This document shows, piece after piece, positions 7,519 to 17,352 of a stretch of 51,652 bases of DNA. Both the position numbers and the translations under genes were made by a program. Within the stretch, counting starts at the first letter, position 1, and the number at the start of each line of letters is the position of its first letter. The DNA is taken from assembly GCA_016882265.1 (NCBI GenBank), contig VGVB01000016.1, forward strand, positions 1 to 51,652, given 5' to 3'. This stretch comes from Gammaproteobacteria bacterium. GTDB lineage: Bacteria > Pseudomonadota > Gammaproteobacteria > Steroidobacterales > Steroidobacteraceae. The notes beneath the pieces are model-generated. The model saw nothing but the letters and a program-made list of their open reading frames with translations, ran no database searches and was not told the origin of the DNA.

Positions 7519-9075
7519 TCAGCTCACCTTGCGGTCGTGGTCCGACCAGTACTGCTGGCGCACGGTCTTGCGGTCAGGCTTGCCGAGCGGCGTCAGCGGG
7601 ATCGCGGCGGCGAAGTCGATCGACTTCGGCGCGCACACCCGCCCCTTTTCGGCGGCGACGAAGTCACAGAGCTGCTGCGGGTCCGGCTGCGTGCCGGGCG
7701 CCGGCACGACCACCGCCTTCACGGCCTCGCCCCAGCGCGCGTCGGGCACGCCCACCACGCAGCACATGGCGACCTGCGGATGGCGCGCGAGCACGTCCTC
7801 GATCTCGCGCGGATAGACGTTGAAACCGCCGCTGATGATCAGGTCCTTCTTGCGATCGACGATGTACAGGAAGCCGCGCGCGTCGCGCCGCGCCAGATCG
7901 CCGGTGTGCAGCCAGCCGCCGGCCATGGTCGCCGCCGTCTCCTCGGGGCGGTTCCAGTAGCCCTCCATGACCAGCGGGCCGCGCACGCAGATTTCGCCGA
8001 CCTCGCCGTCGGCCACCTCGCGGCCATCGTCATCGAGCAGGCGCACGACGTTGGCCGGTGTCGGCTGGCCGCAGGCGGCGAGCAGGTCCGGCCGCGCCAG
8101 GTCGTGGTCGTGCTTCGCCAGCACGCTGATCACGTTCGGCACCTCGACCTGCCCGTAGATCTGCACGAACACCGGGCCGAAGGCCGCGAGCCCCTGCTGC
8201 AGGCGCGCCGGCGCGATCGGTGAAGCGCCGTATACGAGCGTCTGCAGCGACCCCGGCCCGCGGGCGTGGATGGCGCCGTCATCGAGGATCATGTTGATCA
8301 TCGTCGGCACGAGAAAGGTGGCGGTGATCCGCTGGCTGTGCAGCAGCTCGACGAACCCGGCCGGGTTGAAGCCGCGCCGCAGCACGAAACAGCCGCCGCG
8401 CAGCAACGTCGGCAGGATGAACAGGAACGAGGCGTGGCTGACCGGGGTCACCGCGAGGAAGTTCAGCTCGACCGGCAGCTCGCACACGGCGAGCTGTGTC
8501 AGCAGGTTGGTCAGCAGCGATCGCTGCCGGTGGACGACGCCTTTCGGCCGGCCGGTCGTGCCGCCGGTGTAGATGACCGAGACGATGTCGTCGGCCGCGG
8601 CCTGGCACTCCAGCGGCAGCGGCGCCAGGCCGGCCATCTCCACGCTCAGCGACGGACCGGCCGCACCAGCGCCGAGGAAGAAGTGCGCGCGCAGGCCCGC
8701 TACCCGCTGGCGCAGCGCCAGCCCGTGCTCGGTGAAACCTTGTTCGTCGATCAGCAGCAGCAGCACGCCGGCGTCTTCGAGAATGAAGGCGTGGTCGTCC
8801 AGCGAGCCGCGCGGATGCAGCGGCGTGTAGCGCAGCCCGAGCAGCATCGCCGCGCCGATCGCCACCACCGCGTCGACCCGGTTGGCGGTGATCATCGCGA
8901 TGCCATCGCCGCGTCGCAGGCCGGCGCCGCTGAGCACGGCGGCGAAGCCGCTCATGCGCCGGCCCAGCTCCGCATAGCTGATCGTCTCGTGTTCGTCGGC
9001 CAGCGCCGGCCGCTCGCCGTGCTGGCGGACGGCGCGCACGAACAGTTCGCCGAGCGTGCAGCCCTGGTGGATCAC
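7519..9075 (-). CDS. AMP-dependent acyl-CoA synthetase/ligase
   Basis: A 518-residue class I adenylate-forming enzyme. Visible motifs are the phosphate-binding loop YTGGTTGRPKG (169-179), YGQVEVPN (A5), GWLHTGDLARRD (A7), DRKKDLIISGG (A8) and the C-terminal catalytic lysine in PLGKPDRK (K499). It should activate a carboxylic acid to an acyl-AMP and then an acyl-CoA in the cytoplasm. The start chosen is GTG at 9075-9073, overlapping the aminotransferase stop in a GTGA unit. Longer frames intrude into the aminotransferase gene. Within the operon it would convert the acid made by hydrolysis or transamination into the CoA ester for the thiolase-type enzyme. Acid specificity (fatty, aromatic, steroid side chain) cannot be read from the sequence. 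Confidence 0.9.
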   Translation of the reverse strand: MIHQGCTLGELFVRAVRQHGERPALADEHETISYAELGRRMSGFAAVLSGAGLRRGDGIAMITANRVDAVVAIGAAMLLGLRYTPLHPRGSLDDHAFILEDAGVLLLLIDEQGFTEHGLALRQRVAGLRAHFFLGAGAAGPSLSVEMAGLAPLPLECQAAADDIVSVIYTGGTTGRPKGVVHRQRSLLTNLLTQLAVCELPVELNFLAVTPVSHASFLFILPTLLRGGCFVLRRGFNPAGFVELLHSQRITATFLVPTMINMILDDGAIHARGPGSLQTLVYGASPIAPARLQQGLAAFGPVFVQIYGQVEVPNVISVLAKHDHDLARPDLLAACGQPTPANVVRLLDDDGREVADGEVGEICVRGPLVMEGYWNRPEETAATMAGGWLHTGDLARRDARGFLYIVDRKKDLIISGGFNVYPREIEDVLARHPQVAMCCVVGVPDARWGEAVKAVVVPAPGTQPDPQQLCDFVAAEKGRVCAPKSIDFAAAIPLTPLGKPDRKTVRQQYWSDHDRKVS

Positions 9076-10430
9076 AGCAGCCCTTCCCGCGCCAGCTCGT
9101 CGCGGAACGCAGCCAGCGCGCCGGCGAAGGCGTCGACCAGCTCGTCGAGCTGGCTCGGCGTGACGATCAGCGGCGGGCAGACCATGAACCACTCGCCGAA
9201 CTGGCCGCCGGCAGTGGATCGGTGCAGGAGTGCCAGGCCGCGCTCGGCGCAGAGATTCTTCAGGCGCTCCATCGCGCCGACAGCGGCCGGCAGCGGCGCG
9301 CAGGCAGCCTGGTCGCCGACGATCTCGACCGCAAGCTGCAGCCCGCGGCCGCGCACGTCGCCGACCAGCGGGTTGCGCTCCTTCAGCTCGAGCAGCTGCG
9401 CGCGCAGGTAATCGCCCTGCGTACGGCAGTTGGCCAGCAGCTCCCGCTCCAGCAGTTCGTCGATGACCGCGCAGCCGACCGCGCAACTCAACGGATTCGC
9501 GACGTACGTGTGGCCGTGCGCGAAGCCGCCCATGCGCCGTACTTCCGCGACCAGCGCGCTCGAGGTCAGCATCGCCGCGAGCGGCGTATAGCCGGCGCCC
9601 ATGCCCTTGCCGAGTGCGAGGATGTCCGGGCGGCAGTCCGGCCAGTGCTGCGCCGCGACGAACCGGCCGGTACGCCCCATGCCGGACATCACTTCGTCGA
9701 GGATCAGCAGGATGCCGTAGCGGTCACAAGTCTCCCGGATCTGCCGGTAATAGGAGTCCACGGCGACCAGCGCGCCGGTCGAGGTGCCGCCGACCGGTTC
9801 CATGATGAACGCGAGCACGCTGTCCGGCCCCTCGCGCTCGATGCACTCGCCGAGCTCGGCAGCGGCCTGCGCCGCCCAGGACTCGACCGTGTGCCCGACC
9901 GGCAGCCGGTAGGTCAGCGGCGCACTGATCTTCGGCATCTTCGCCAGCAGCGGCGCGAAGATCGACGCCAGCAGCGGATCGCCGGTGAGCGAGAGCGCGC
10001 CCAGCGTGTTGCCGTGATACGAGGGCAGGCGGCTGATCACCTTCCAGCGCCCGGTCTGCCCGCGGGCGACCGCGAGCTGGCGCGCAAACTTGATGCAGGT
10101 CTCGATCGCCTCCGAGCCGCCAGAGACGAAGAACGCGGCATCGAGACCGAAGCCGCAGTGCGCGGCCAGCCGATTGGCGAGTTCCTGATCGGGCCGGTTC
10201 TCCCAGTAGCGCGCATAGGCGAAACAGACGCGCTCCGCCTGCTCGCGCATCGCGCGCAGTACCCGCGCGTTGCCGTGGCCGAGCGAGGTCACGACCGCGC
10301 CGGAGGAGCCGTCGAGATAGCGCCGGCCGGCCGCGTCCCACAGGTATACGCCCTCGCCGCGCACCGCCGCCGGGAACGGCGCGGTGCCGGCCGGCGTCGC
10401 GATCGATGCTGCGGTCAGTGCGTCGCTCAT
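9072..10430 (-). CDS. Class III (omega) aminotransferase, PLP-dependent
   Basis: A 452-residue fold-type I PLP enzyme of the class III family. Asp245 in LILDEVMSG contacts the pyridine ring, Lys275 in ALGKGMGAG forms the Schiff base, and FVSGGSEAIE (101-110) is the phosphate-binding region. Class III enzymes move terminal amino groups from omega-amino acids, amines, taurine or similar compounds to pyruvate or 2-oxoglutarate. The ATG at 10430 (MSDALTAAS) is preferred. An upstream ATG at 10484 would add 18 Ala/Pro-rich residues and sits close to the receptor gene end. The gene is followed by a GTGA overlap with the CoA ligase gene. An aldehyde dehydrogenase, often paired with such enzymes, is not in the window. 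Confidence 0.88.
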   Translation of the reverse strand: MSDALTAASIATPAGTAPFPAAVRGEGVYLWDAAGRRYLDGSSGAVVTSLGHGNARVLRAMREQAERVCFAYARYWENRPDQELANRLAAHCGFGLDAAFFVSGGSEAIETCIKFARQLAVARGQTGRWKVISRLPSYHGNTLGALSLTGDPLLASIFAPLLAKMPKISAPLTYRLPVGHTVESWAAQAAAELGECIEREGPDSVLAFIMEPVGGTSTGALVAVDSYYRQIRETCDRYGILLILDEVMSGMGRTGRFVAAQHWPDCRPDILALGKGMGAGYTPLAAMLTSSALVAEVRRMGGFAHGHTYVANPLSCAVGCAVIDELLERELLANCRTQGDYLRAQLLELKERNPLVGDVRGRGLQLAVEIVGDQAACAPLPAAVGAMERLKNLCAERGLALLHRSTAGGQFGEWFMVCPPLIVTPSQLDELVDAFAGALAAFRDELAREGLL

Positions 10431-10505
10431 GATCTTTGCGCTCCCGGCGCGTCCGGACGGCCGCGCCGCGGCGACCGGCGGCAATGCGCCGGTGCCGGCG
10501 GCCAG

Positions 10506-12728
10506 TCAGAACTTCTTCACCAGGTCGATGCCGTACGTACGCGGCTCGCTCAGCGCCTGAAAAGTCGAGAAGATCGGCGGGAAGCTCAGGTCCTGGTAGC
10601 GGGTCGGCTGCACCTCGTCGGTCAGGTTGCGGCCCCACAGCGCGATGCTCAGGCCATTCTCCAGCTCCAGGCTGATGCGGCCATTGGCGAGGCCGTAAGC
10701 GTCGCGGTGGCCGGCCGGATTGTTGCCGTTGGGGCCGAAGGCGGTCAGCTCGGTCGGGCCGGTGTGGATGTACTCGGCCTGCCAGGTGAGATCGCCCCCA
10801 GGGCACCGCGTGCGTGTATTGCAGCGCGAGTGTCGCGCTCCATTCCGGCGCCAGTGGCAACTGGTTGCCCGGGGCGATGCGCGGTTGTGCGTCCGGATCG
10901 TTCGGATCCACCGGATCGCCCTCGGTGAACTCGCCGTCGAGGATGGCGAGCGCCGCGGAGACCTGCAGGCCCTCGGCCGGGTAGGCGCGGATCTCCGCCT
11001 CGAGGCCATTGGACTCAGCCTCACCGAAGTTGCCGGTGAACACCCCGAACACCAGATCACCCTCGCGCTCCACCGTGGCGAAGCCAACGATCTGGATGTC
11101 GTCCCAGCGCATATGGAACGCCGACAGGTCGAGCACCACGCGGCCGTCGGCGAACGTGTTCTTCAGCCCGGCCTCGAAACTCAGCACGTACTCCGGGTCG
11201 AACGCCGGGTTGTCCTCGGAGCCGAGGCCATCGTTGAACCCGCCGGCCTTGTAGCCGCGTGCCGCCTTGACGTAGGCCATGCTGGCGTCGCTGAAGTGCC
11301 AGGCCAGCGTCGCGTCACCGGTGAACTCGGTCCAACTGCTCGAACTGGCGTACGGCGCGACGATGCCGACCACGCCGCCGCTCTCGTCGGTCTGCTCGTA
11401 CTTGATTGCCTTGCGGTCGTGGTTGACGCGCAGGCCGACGATCGCGTCGAGGCGGTCGCTCAGGTGCCAGGTGCCGTGGCCATAGGCGGCGTAGCTGTCC
11501 GCCTCGATCCGGCCGTTGCCGCGCGCGTACAGGTCCGGGCCGGGCGGGAAGCCGATGAAGGCGAGCAGGTCCTGGCCCAGCCGCGCATAGCTCAGGTTGT
11601 CGGTATCCTGATGGAACCAGTACAGGCCGGCGATCCAGTCGAACCGACCGTCGCCGGTCGAGGTCAGCCGCAATTCCTGGCTGAACTGCCACTGGTCCTC
11701 GGGATCGCCGTCGTAGGCCCAGCGGATCGGCGTGACATCGGTGTCGGTCTCGATGAAGTACTCGTGCTCGCGGTAGGCGGTGATCGTGGTCAGGTCGAAG
11801 TTCGCGAAGCGCACCACCCCGTGCAGCGACAGACCGAAGCCTCGAGCCGCTCGACGTTGCTGCCTTCCTGACCGATCGAGTAGTTCAGCGGGTCGCCGTC
11901 GCTCGCGTAGGTCATGAACGGGATGCCGAGCCCGAACAGGAAGTTGTCCGTGACGATTTCGCGGGTCGGCTCGCGGCGCAGCTCGCGGTAGTCCGCGGCC
12001 AGATTGAACTCGACGTCCTCGCTCGGCATGAAACGGAGCTGGCCGCGCACCGACCAGTTGTGTTCGTCGTTGGTCTTGCTGCCGAGATAGACGTTGTCGA
12101 AAGTCCCGCCGCGGTCGTGGTAGACGGCCGCCAGCTTGCCGGCGACCCCTGAACCGCCGAGCGGTCCGCTGACCATCGCCTGCACCCGCCGCAGGCTGTA
12201 GTTGCCGACCGTCGCCGCGAGAATGCCGCGGAACTCGTCGGTCGGCTTGCGCGTCGTGAAGCTGACCGCGCCGCCGGTGGTGTTGCGCCCGAACAGCGAG
12301 CCCTGCGGCCCGCGCAGCACCTCGACCCGCTCCAGGTCGAACAGGTCGAACTGGGCCGCGGTCGCGGTGCCGAGATAGACCTCGTCGAGGTACATGCCGA
12401 CCGCCTGGTCCTCGCCGCCGGTGACGCCGCCGTACACGCCGCGGATGCCGGCCGGCACGAACTTCAGGTCGCTGGACTCCTGGTAGGCAAAGTTCGGCGT
12501 GCGCAGCGCCACGTCCTCGAGCGACTCGGCGCCGATCGCCGCCAGCATGCCGGCGGTGTAGGCGCTCATCGACACCGGCACGTCCTGGATGTTCTGCTCG
12601 CGCTTCTGCGCGGTGACGATCACCGCCTCGAGTGCCTCGTCCACCGCCGCACCGGCGGCCGCTGGCAGCGCCGTACCGGCGGCGGCCAGCAGCAGCGCCA
12701 GCATCCTGTCGTAGCGCGATCCGTCCAT
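10506..12728 (-). pseudogene. TonB-dependent outer membrane receptor gene with two compensating frameshifts
   Basis: The gene starts at ATG 12728 after a GGAGG site, with a signal peptide, a TonB-box-like region (EAVIVTAQKREQN) and the plug motif VEVLRGPQGSLFGRNTTGG. This frame holds down to about 11840, where one base is missing in a short C run (11840-11841 on the plus strand). Adding one base would give RLEGFGLSLHG. The middle barrel, about 10800-11840, is intact in another frame and includes ARGYKAGGFNDG. At a five-C run (10795-10799) one extra base returns the frame to the original, and the chain ends with the usual barrel terminus LVKKF. The restored protein would be 740 residues. Either two recent mutations inactivated the gene or these are sequence errors in short homopolymers. 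It is the first gene of the operon. Confidence 0.82.
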
Positions 12729-12784
12729 CGCCGGTCCTCCGTGTGCATGCCGGCCCGTTGCGGGCCATGCCGGGTTGTGGCATA

Positions 12785-12812
12785 ACCATACTTCGTTCTC
12801 GGTTGTTGTCAA
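12785..12812 (-). promoter_or_regulatory. Sigma70-like promoter of the hydrolase/receptor operon
   Basis: On the minus strand a perfect -35 box TTGACA (12812-12807) is followed after 16 bases by TATGGT (12790-12785), 4 of 6 matches to the -10 consensus. The predicted start is near 12778, giving a leader of about 50 bases before the receptor ATG at 12728. The box lies in a locally AT-richer patch of an otherwise very GC-rich stretch. One of two direct repeats overlaps the -10, so a bound repressor would block polymerase. Confidence 0.6.
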
Positions 12813-12835
12813 GCCTTTCCATACTTCGTGTTCAG
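12786..12835. repeat. Two 17-base direct repeats, candidate operator for the tandem-TetR regulator
   Basis: CCATACTTCGTTCTCGG (12786-12802) and CCATACTTCGTGTTCAG (12819-12835) match at 14 of 17 positions and start 33 bases apart, about three helical turns. One copy covers the -10 of the minus-strand promoter and the other lies just upstream of its -35. Their position between the operon and the divergent double-TetR gene makes them the best operator candidates. They are direct rather than inverted repeats, and each has only weak internal dyad symmetry, which is unlike normal TetR operators. Confidence 0.55.
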
Positions 12836-12900
12836 TTTTGTGGACCCGGCCGGGGCCGCCCCGCCCGGAGCGGCCGCCAGTTGTGTTATGAAGAGCACCG

Positions 12901-14367
12901 ATGCCCCGTAACCGTCCCGCCACCGAGCCGAGCGCCGCCGCGCCGCGCCTGCCACCGCCCACCAGCAAGGGCCTGCGCACCCGCCAGCAGATCATCAACG
13001 CCGCGCGCCGGGTCATCAACCGCTGTGGCTACCGCGACGCCCGCATCAGCGACATCATCGCCGAGACCGGCTGGCCGACCGGGACGTTCTACCGCTATTT
13101 CGACGGCAAGATCGACGTGACCCTGCAACTGCTGCGCGAGGGCGTGCAGGACTACAACGCCCACCTGCCGGTCGCGGCCACGGCCTCGCTGTTCGAGCGC
13201 GACCTGGTCGCGCACCGGGAGCTGATCGAGCTGTTCGGGCGCGATCCCGGCCTGCTCAACTGTTACTTCTCCTGCGGCGAGAAGGAAGAGGGCCTGGTGC
13301 GCTTCTTCCATGAGCAGACTGAACGGTTCATCGATGGTTATCACGCCTTCGTGCGTACGCACTGCGGTTACGGGCACCTGGCCAAGAAGGATTTCTATGC
13401 GATCGCCGCCGCGCTGTGCGGACTGGCCGAGAACTACGTGTACCGGCTGTTCGCACGCGGCGGTGCGCCGCCGCAGGATCGGCAGGAACTGGCGCTGACG
13501 CTGACGGTGCTGCGGCACCGGGCCGTGCTCGGCTGCGATCCGGGGCGGCGGCTGCCGGCGGTACTCGCCACGCTGGACGGTCCGGCGCGCCGGGCCCGGC
13601 GCGCGACCGGCAGTGCCGCCCCTGCACCCGTCGCGGCCGCCGATGCGCTGCCGGCCGCCGCGGGCCCGGTCGGACTGCGCGCGGACTCGAAGGCGACGCT
13701 GGCGCGGATCGAACGCACAACGCTGCGGCTGCTCGACCGCCTCGGCTACGAGGACCTGCGGCTCAGCGACGTCGAGGAACACGCCAGCATCACGCGTGGC
13801 GCGATCTACCACCACTACGCGGACAAGGACGCGCTGATCCGCAAGGTGCTGCTCGACCGCCTGTACAAGATCGACGCGGCCGTGGCGGCGGCAGCGCAGC
13901 CTGCCGGCGCGGCCGGCGGGCCGTTCGATGCGTTGCTGCTGCTGTCGCGCGCGCTGGTCGAGGCGTTTGCCGGCACCCCCGGCGTACTGCGTGTGCTCAA
14001 CCAGTTGCAGGACCGCGACGCCCAGGTCCATGCGGTCTGGGAGGCGCTGTGGCAGCACTGGGTGGGCCTGCTGGCCGGCGTGCTGGTGGCCCATTCGGCT
14101 GGCAGCCCTGGCACCAGCGAGACGATCCGGCCGGTCGCCGATGCATTCCTGGCCATGGCCGAGCGGCTGCTGCGCGACCTGTACGTCGCGCCGTTCGGCC
14201 GGCTGCATTCCACCATCCGCTCGCGCGAGGCCGCCGCCGTGCTGCTGGCCGCGCTGTGGACCCGGATGGCGTTCCGGTCACGGCTACCGGCAATGGCGAT
14301 CCGGCATTTCCCCTTCTTCGGCATGCAACCGAACGCGCGGCGCAAATCCGGGGAGCACGCAACATGA
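12901..14367 (+). CDS. Transcriptional regulator with two TetR DNA-binding domains in one chain
   Basis: A 488-residue protein with two complete TetR-type helix-turn-helix domains. The first is at about residues 25-75 (ISDIIAETGWPTGTFYRYF) and the second at about 262-320 (LSDVEEHASITRGAIYHHY). Each is followed by an alpha-helical ligand or dimer region, joined by an Ala/Pro/Arg-rich linker (about 215-260). TetR proteins are usually about 200 residues and act as dimers; here two are fused. It probably represses the divergent operon starting at 12728 and releases DNA on binding a pathway compound. It overlaps the following SnoaL-like gene by ATGA, so the two are co-translated. The ATG at 12901 has only a weak ribosome site (AAGAGC), and the exact start is uncertain by some residues. 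Confidence 0.9.
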   Translation: MPRNRPATEPSAAAPRLPPPTSKGLRTRQQIINAARRVINRCGYRDARISDIIAETGWPTGTFYRYFDGKIDVTLQLLREGVQDYNAHLPVAATASLFERDLVAHRELIELFGRDPGLLNCYFSCGEKEEGLVRFFHEQTERFIDGYHAFVRTHCGYGHLAKKDFYAIAAALCGLAENYVYRLFARGGAPPQDRQELALTLTVLRHRAVLGCDPGRRLPAVLATLDGPARRARRATGSAAPAPVAAADALPAAAGPVGLRADSKATLARIERTTLRLLDRLGYEDLRLSDVEEHASITRGAIYHHYADKDALIRKVLLDRLYKIDAAVAAAAQPAGAAGGPFDALLLLSRALVEAFAGTPGVLRVLNQLQDRDAQVHAVWEALWQHWVGLLAGVLVAHSAGSPGTSETIRPVADAFLAMAERLLRDLYVAPFGRLHSTIRSREAAAVLLAALWTRMAFRSRLPAMAIRHFPFFGMQPNARRKSGEHAT

Positions 14368-14765
14368 GCACAAAAACCGAGGGCTTCATCACCCGCCTGC
14401 TCGACCTCGTAGCACGGCATGATGCCGGGGGCCTGGCTGACCTCGTGGGCGAGCCGGTCGTGCTGCACACGCCGCGCTTCCTGCGTCCGGTGACCGACCG
14501 GCGGCATGTCAGTGCAATCCTGCAGGGCTTCATCACCGTCGTCCCGGACCTGCACTACCGGCGCTGGTGGGCGACCGATGACGAGGCAATCCTGCAGTTC
14601 GAAGGCCATGTCACCGGTACTGCAACCGTCGTCCACGGCATCGACCTGTTCACGGTCGGCGCCGACGGCCGTTTCACCGAACTCACCGTGTTCCTGCGCC
14701 CGACCCGAGCCATCGAGGCGATCGGCGCACTCGAGGATGCCGAAGTGCGGACGCGGCTCGGCTGA
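14364..14765 (+). CDS. SnoaL-like/NTF2-fold protein
   Basis: A 133-residue protein starting at ATG 14364 with a GGGGAG site and a 4-base ATGA overlap with the tandem-TetR gene. The pattern of a short N-terminal helix, a middle VSAILQGF helix and closing beta-strands (ILQFEGHVTG, VHGIDLFTVGADGRFTEL) is that of the NTF2-like superfamily (SnoaL, ketosteroid isomerase, limonene-epoxide hydrolase relatives). Such proteins may be small isomerases, hydrolases or ligand binders. The residues needed for catalysis cannot be assigned. Co-translation with the regulator suggests that it acts on, or senses, a compound of the neighbouring pathway. Its TGA stop is part of a long palindrome, so the C-terminus may have been altered by that element's insertion. 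Confidence 0.72.
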   Translation: MSTKTEGFITRLLDLVARHDAGGLADLVGEPVVLHTPRFLRPVTDRRHVSAILQGFITVVPDLHYRRWWATDDEAILQFEGHVTGTATVVHGIDLFTVGADGRFTELTVFLRPTRAIEAIGALEDAEVRTRLG

Positions 14766-14822
14766 AATGGGGACGCTTCCCTTTTTCGCGGACGCGAAAA
14801 AGGGAAGCGTCCCCATTTCAGC
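14761..14822. repeat. 62-base perfect palindrome (30-base arms, 2-base centre)
   Basis: The arms at 14761-14790 and 14793-14822 are exact reverse complements around a GA centre. The arm begins GCTGAAATGGGGACGC and ends CTTTTTCGCG. The stop codon of the SnoaL-like gene (14763-14765) lies inside the left arm. It resembles the dispersed REP or MITE-like sequences with a GGGGAC core seen next to Y1-type (RAYT) transposases in proteobacteria. That resemblance is from memory and not a search. As RNA it would form a very stable hairpin and can act as a two-way terminator between this gene and groEL. Confidence 0.85.
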
Positions 14823-14825
14823 AAG

Positions 14826-14853
14826 AAGGCCCGGGAGTCGCCTCCCGGGCCTT
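14826..14853 (-). terminator. Hairpin terminator of groES-groEL
   Basis: Perfect 12-base arms AAGGCCCGGGAG (14826-14837) and CTCCCGGGCCTT (14842-14853) enclose a 4-base loop, starting 29 bases beyond the groEL stop. The stem is GC-rich. On the minus strand it is followed by CTTGC rather than a clean T-run, so termination may be only partly intrinsic or may be helped by the adjacent large palindrome. Confidence 0.7.
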
Positions 14854-14881
14854 GCGTTGCGGATGATCAGGTCGCGCGACC

Positions 14882-16830
<1,949 letters not shown>

Positions 16831-16892
16831 GGAACATCACTCCTTGGAAATGTCGATCGGAATCGGTAGTTGGCCGGAGCTTGTGAGCACTG

Positions 16893-16919
16893 TTAGCACT
16901 CTCCCCGGTCGGCTGCCAA
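16893..16919. promoter_or_regulatory. Degenerate CIRCE element (HrcA operator)
   Basis: The left half TTAGCACTC (16893-16901) is an exact CIRCE half-site. After exactly nine bases comes GGCTGCCAA (16911-16919), 6 of 9 matches to the expected GAGTGCTAA. Position (about 65-90 bases before groES, adjoining the sigma32-type -10) and exact spacing support an HrcA-controlled operator, though one half has drifted. No hrcA is in the window. Confidence 0.5.
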
Positions 16920-16947
16920 TGATAGGGACTGCCGCGCCGTTTTCAAG
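16919..16947 (-). promoter_or_regulatory. Sigma32 (RpoH)-type heat-shock promoter of groESL
   Basis: On the minus strand CTTGAAA (16947-16941) is a full -35 match for RpoH. After 13 bases comes CCCTATCAT (16927-16919), close to the CCCCATnT -10. The transcript would start within the neighbouring CIRCE-like element and run about 80 bases to the groES ATG. Confidence 0.7.
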
Positions 16948-16974
16948 CACCGCCGGGCATCTTCGTGGAGCTGA

Positions 16975-16980
16975 TATATT
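16975..16980 (+). promoter_or_regulatory. -10 box placed for a leaderless cutA transcript
   Basis: TATATT matches the -10 consensus at 5 of 6 bases and ends 6 bases before the cutA ATG at 16987, so transcription would begin at or next to the start codon. There is no ribosome binding site at normal distance (the nearest GGAG is about 15 bases upstream of the ATG, too far and overlapping the promoter). No good -35 box is visible. Confidence 0.4.
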
Positions 16981-16986
16981 AAGCCG

Positions 16987-17352
16987 ATGAAAAATAAGGT
17001 GATTGTGGTGCTGAGCCAGTGTCCGGACGAAGCCACGGCCGAACGCCTGGCCCTGCGGCTGCTCGAAGAGCGCCTCGCCGCCTGCGTCAACTGGCTGCCC
17101 GGGGCGCGCTCCGCCTACTGGTGGCAGGGCCAGATCCAGCGCGACACCGAGACCCTGCTGCTGGCCAAGACGACCGCTGAGCGGCTCGGCCAGCTTACGG
17201 CCCGCCTGACCGAACTGCACCCCTACGACGTCCCGGAAATCCTCGCCCTCGAGGTGGCGGGTGGCGCGGAACGCTATCTCGACTGGGTCGGTCAGACGCT
17301 CGGGGCCGATGAGCAGGCCGGCCCCGGCGAGCGGGAACAGGAGCATTCATGA
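16987..17352 (+). CDS. cutA: Divalent-cation tolerance protein CutA
   Basis: A 121-residue protein of the CutA1 family: the KVIVVLSQCPDEATA start, LLEERLAACVNW, the YWWQGQIQRDTETLLLAKT strand region and LHPYDVPEILAL. CutA forms very stable trimers with a PII-like ferredoxin fold and has been linked to copper tolerance. Its biochemical role is still unclear. It overlaps dsbD by ATGA, a common gammaproteobacterial pairing (cutA-dsbD). It is divergent from groES, sharing a 156-base control region. The acidic tail after residue 107 (GADEQAGPGEREQEHS) is longer than usual. Confidence 0.96.
   Translation: MKNKVIVVLSQCPDEATAERLALRLLEERLAACVNWLPGARSAYWWQGQIQRDTETLLLAKTTAERLGQLTARLTELHPYDVPEILALEVAGGAERYLDWVGQTLGADEQAGPGEREQEHS

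Noticed and set aside
5658..7823. A 721-residue open frame on the plus strand opposite the CocE-type hydrolase.
   Set aside because: Its product is Arg/Ala/Gly/His-rich with no family motif. It is a shadow of the real gene, caused by high GC.
9724..12822. A single 1032-residue open frame through the receptor and aminotransferase region.
   Set aside because: Only its middle part (about 10800-11840) is receptor sequence; the ends are out-of-frame readings of neighbouring genes. It results from the two frameshifts.
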